Part shown: positions 62,088-64,000 of the stretch, piece by piece | How the letters are laid out: every line of letters starts with the position of its first letter | How positions within the stretch are numbered: position 1 is the stretch's first letter | Assembly: GCF_014270035.1 (NCBI RefSeq) | Contig: NZ_JACNEP010000009.1 | Span: 62,001 to 126,000, forward strand | Length of the DNA: 64,000 bases | Reading direction: 5' to 3' | Source of the DNA: Neptunicella marina | Lineage (GTDB): Bacteria > Pseudomonadota > Gammaproteobacteria > Enterobacterales > Alteromonadaceae | Position numbers and translations under genes: made by a program | Notes under the pieces: generated by a model | Databases searched by the model: none | What the model was told of the DNA's origin: nothing | Seen by the model: only the letters and a program-made list of their open reading frames with translations

Positions 62088-64000
62088 ATGGATCAATTTA
62101 GTCTCAACGAAGTGCTCACTCGCTTGAATGATAAGAAACTGACAGCAATAAGAAAAATAGAAGCTACTCTCGATACAGTTTGTGCTGAAACAATGCTGTG
62201 TACACAGATTGCGCAGCTACTTATTACAACCGAGGGAGGAAATATTGGTGATGCCTTTGGCAAGCACCCTGCCATGATTGAACGTCTTGCTGAAATTGCT
62301 ATACCAAAGTTTGGTGTCAGTTCAAATAAGCAAATCAGCGTATTCGAATCTAATTCAATCTACCCCTTGCTTGAAGACATCTTAAATGCAGACATGTTCC
62401 CTACAGGGCAGTCTTCCAATTTACCAAGTATTGCTGAAGATTTAAAACGGTCAAGTGAAGTGGTAAGAGGAAACGCATATCCCGAACAAACTGCTACAAA
62501 GATAAGACAGATTCAGGGGAGATTTGACTCGTGGTTTGAAAAGAAAGCAGGGATATCCCCAAATCGTGTAGTAGATATCGTTACAGCACTAGTTCCTCGT
62601 GTTGAGGAGCTATCCAACGACGATCACGATAACATACGTACACATGCAAAAGCCTATCAGGATCAATTTTTAGAATATACAAATCTGCCTTCTCGAAATG
62701 AAAAAGAGCAATCATTTATAGATTCGCTACAGAGTGAGGAAAGAGCCTTTATTTATGGATATGCTGAATATATTAATCTTGTTATGTGCCACAAATGGCC
62801 AACGGAGCTGACAGAGTTAAATCTTTCTCCCCTTTTAACTCAACAAGAATCGCAAGCATTTAAGCACTTGTTTTCTGTGGGTAAGCACAACATCTCACAA
62901 GTTAAGCATATCCAGCGCAAACCGTTTTATCAATTACTTGATGGCCGTATCCTTTTTGGCGATATATCCAATGCTTATGATGTCATTTTCGACAAATTTG
63001 AAGCCATAGCTAAGAAAGATGGCCAGTTTTTTAGCACGCAATACCAAAAGCATAAAGCTAAATGGTTGGAGATGCGTGCCTTTAGCCACTTGTGTCAAAT
63101 ATTCCCCAAATCAGATGTATACCAAAGCTTATGTTATCCAGATCCTGACAGGGAAAATTCTGAAGCGGAAATGGATTTGGCGGTAAAGTGGGGGCCGTTC
63201 TTACTGTTGGTTGAAGCAAAATCAAAACAATTCAGATTTGAAGGCCGTGTAGGAGATGTTGGCCGGTTACGAACTGATATCGTGAAAAATGTTCAGGATG
63301 CTTTCGAGCAATCACTTAGAGTGAAGCGATATATTGCAAGTGAGGATGAATGTTTTTTTAAAGAAAAGAGTAACGGAAGACATTTATCCTTTACATCAGC
63401 AAGCATTAAAAAAGTTTTTTCAATATCAATTACTTTCAATAATTTAGCAAACATCGCAACCAGCTTGAATAAGCTATCCGACTTAAACCTGTTCACTGAT
63501 AAAGACTACCCATTTTCAATCTGTGAGTCAGATTTTGAGCTATTAACTAAAACAAACCTGACTCCTGATATATTTCTTCATTACATCCAAAGGCGAATTG
63601 AATTATTTAGTGAGGCAATTGAATGGAATGGTGATGAAGTTGACTTATTTTGCGCTTATTTAGATAGCCGATTACTTTTTGATAATTTGGCGCTTGGCAA
63701 AAATGAGCAGGTCAATGCATTACATTTTAATGGTTATTCAACTCAATTCGATGAGTTGATGGCTTATGAACGAGATGAGTACCCAACCAAACCAAATATA
63801 CAGCTAAACCTACCACCAGATGTTATTCGGTTGTTTGAAACACTTAAGTATTATGATGATGATGGAGCTAGATGGATAGCTTTTGCGCTTCTAGCCTTGT
63901 CAGATAAGCTACTTAACAATGTTACGCAGTTCCTGTTGAATATCGAATTAGAATCATTGTCCACCGGGTACAGAACAATGACGTTTGTAGAAAACGACAC
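62088..64000 (+). CDS. Large protein with PD-(D/E)XK nuclease-like motif (3' end outside the window)
   Basis: An open frame of at least 637 residues, still open at the window end. It starts with MDQFSLNEVLTRLNDKKL, with AAGGAT as ribosome site. The first 340 residues are helical with no motif I recognise. Residues about 350-380 read EAEMDLAVKWGPFLLLVEAKSK, a PD-(D/E)XK nuclease pattern with Asp363, Glu376 and Lys378. The following 250 residues are mixed. No helicase or methylase motif is seen. The combination of a nuclease core in a large island protein suggests defence or mobile-element function, but the type cannot be named. Because the frame does not close, the true length is unknown. Confidence 0.8.
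   Translation, partial: MDQFSLNEVLTRLNDKKLTAIRKIEATLDTVCAETMLCTQIAQLLITTEGGNIGDAFGKHPAMIERLAEIAIPKFGVSSNKQISVFESNSIYPLLEDILNADMFPTGQSSNLPSIAEDLKRSSEVVRGNAYPEQTATKIRQIQGRFDSWFEKKAGISPNRVVDIVTALVPRVEELSNDDHDNIRTHAKAYQDQFLEYTNLPSRNEKEQSFIDSLQSEERAFIYGYAEYINLVMCHKWPTELTELNLSPLLTQQESQAFKHLFSVGKHNISQVKHIQRKPFYQLLDGRILFGDISNAYDVIFDKFEAIAKKDGQFFSTQYQKHKAKWLEMRAFSHLCQIFPKSDVYQSLCYPDPDRENSEAEMDLAVKWGPFLLLVEAKSKQFRFEGRVGDVGRLRTDIVKNVQDAFEQSLRVKRYIASEDECFFKEKSNGRHLSFTSASIKKVFSISITFNNLANIATSLNKLSDLNLFTDKDYPFSICESDFELLTKTNLTPDIFLHYIQRRIELFSEAIEWNGDEVDLFCAYLDSRLLFDNLALGKNEQVNALHFNGYSTQFDELMAYERDEYPTKPNIQLNLPPDVIRLFETLKYYDDDGARWIAFALLALSDKLLNNVTQFLLNIELESLSTGYRTMTFVEND

Noticed and set aside
1-64000. CRISPR arrays, tRNA or rRNA genes
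   Set aside because: I saw no regularly spaced identical repeats and no cloverleaf or rRNA-like sequence in the non-coding gaps.

Overview
The window comes from a gammaproteobacterium, most likely a marine member of the Alteromonadales. Codon use, the moderate-to-low GC content, the T6SS gene order and the mix of lipoproteins and defence genes point that way, but no rRNA or tRNA is present to settle the taxon.

Region 1 (about 0.3-38.3 kb) is a complete type VI secretion system (T6SS) locus, almost all on the minus strand. Read in transcription order, an fha-tssJ-tssK-tssL-tssM-tagF-tssA-tssB-tssC-tssE-tssF-tssG-tssH(clpV) run supplies the membrane complex, baseplate, sheath and disassembly ATPase. 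It is followed by a sigma54 activator (VasH type), then hcp and a long vgrG. Behind vgrG is a tip-loading block: DUF2169 plus pentapeptide repeats, a second pentapeptide protein, DUF3540 and a DUF4150 PAAR-like spike. Last come a small membrane protein, a transglutaminase-fold protein and an unknown protein. A kinase (PpkA) and PP2C phosphatase (PppA) pair, with Fha and TagF, make up the threonine-phosphorylation switch. Three lipoproteins, two with LysM domains and one of these a polysaccharide deacetylase, sit next to the kinase and suggest envelope sensing or remodelling. The hcp promoter region holds a -24/-12-like element beside a 19-bp inverted repeat.

Region 2 (38.5-43.1 kb) is ordinary chromosome: a DTW-domain protein, an alkyltransferase-like protein, a secreted NTF2-like protein, a LysR regulator divergent from a zinc alcohol dehydrogenase, and an AEC-family transporter.

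Region 3 (43.1 kb to the right end) is a defence and mobility island. It begins with a three-gene operon matching AVAST type I: an MBL-fold hydrolase, a 1919-residue trypsin-like protease/STAND NTPase, and an 84-residue protein. An orphan Rhs C-terminal tip with a HEAT-repeat partner follows. Next is a complete type III CBASS operon (cdnC, HORMA, TRIP13-like ATPase, NucC nuclease). Directly upstream of it lies a mobility module with IstA-like DDE transposase, IstB-like ATPase, Toprim_N protein, tyrosine recombinase and a small DNA-binding protein. The right end carries an unrecognised 323-residue protein, a short MbcA/ParS-like antitoxin and a large protein with a PD-(D/E)XK nuclease motif that runs off the window.

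The known systems (T6SS, AVAST I, CBASS III) explain most of the sequence. The least explained parts are the transposase/recombinase module beside CBASS, the 60.1-64.0 kb genes, the effector identity in the T6SS tip block, and the inverted-repeat architecture of the T6SS promoters.
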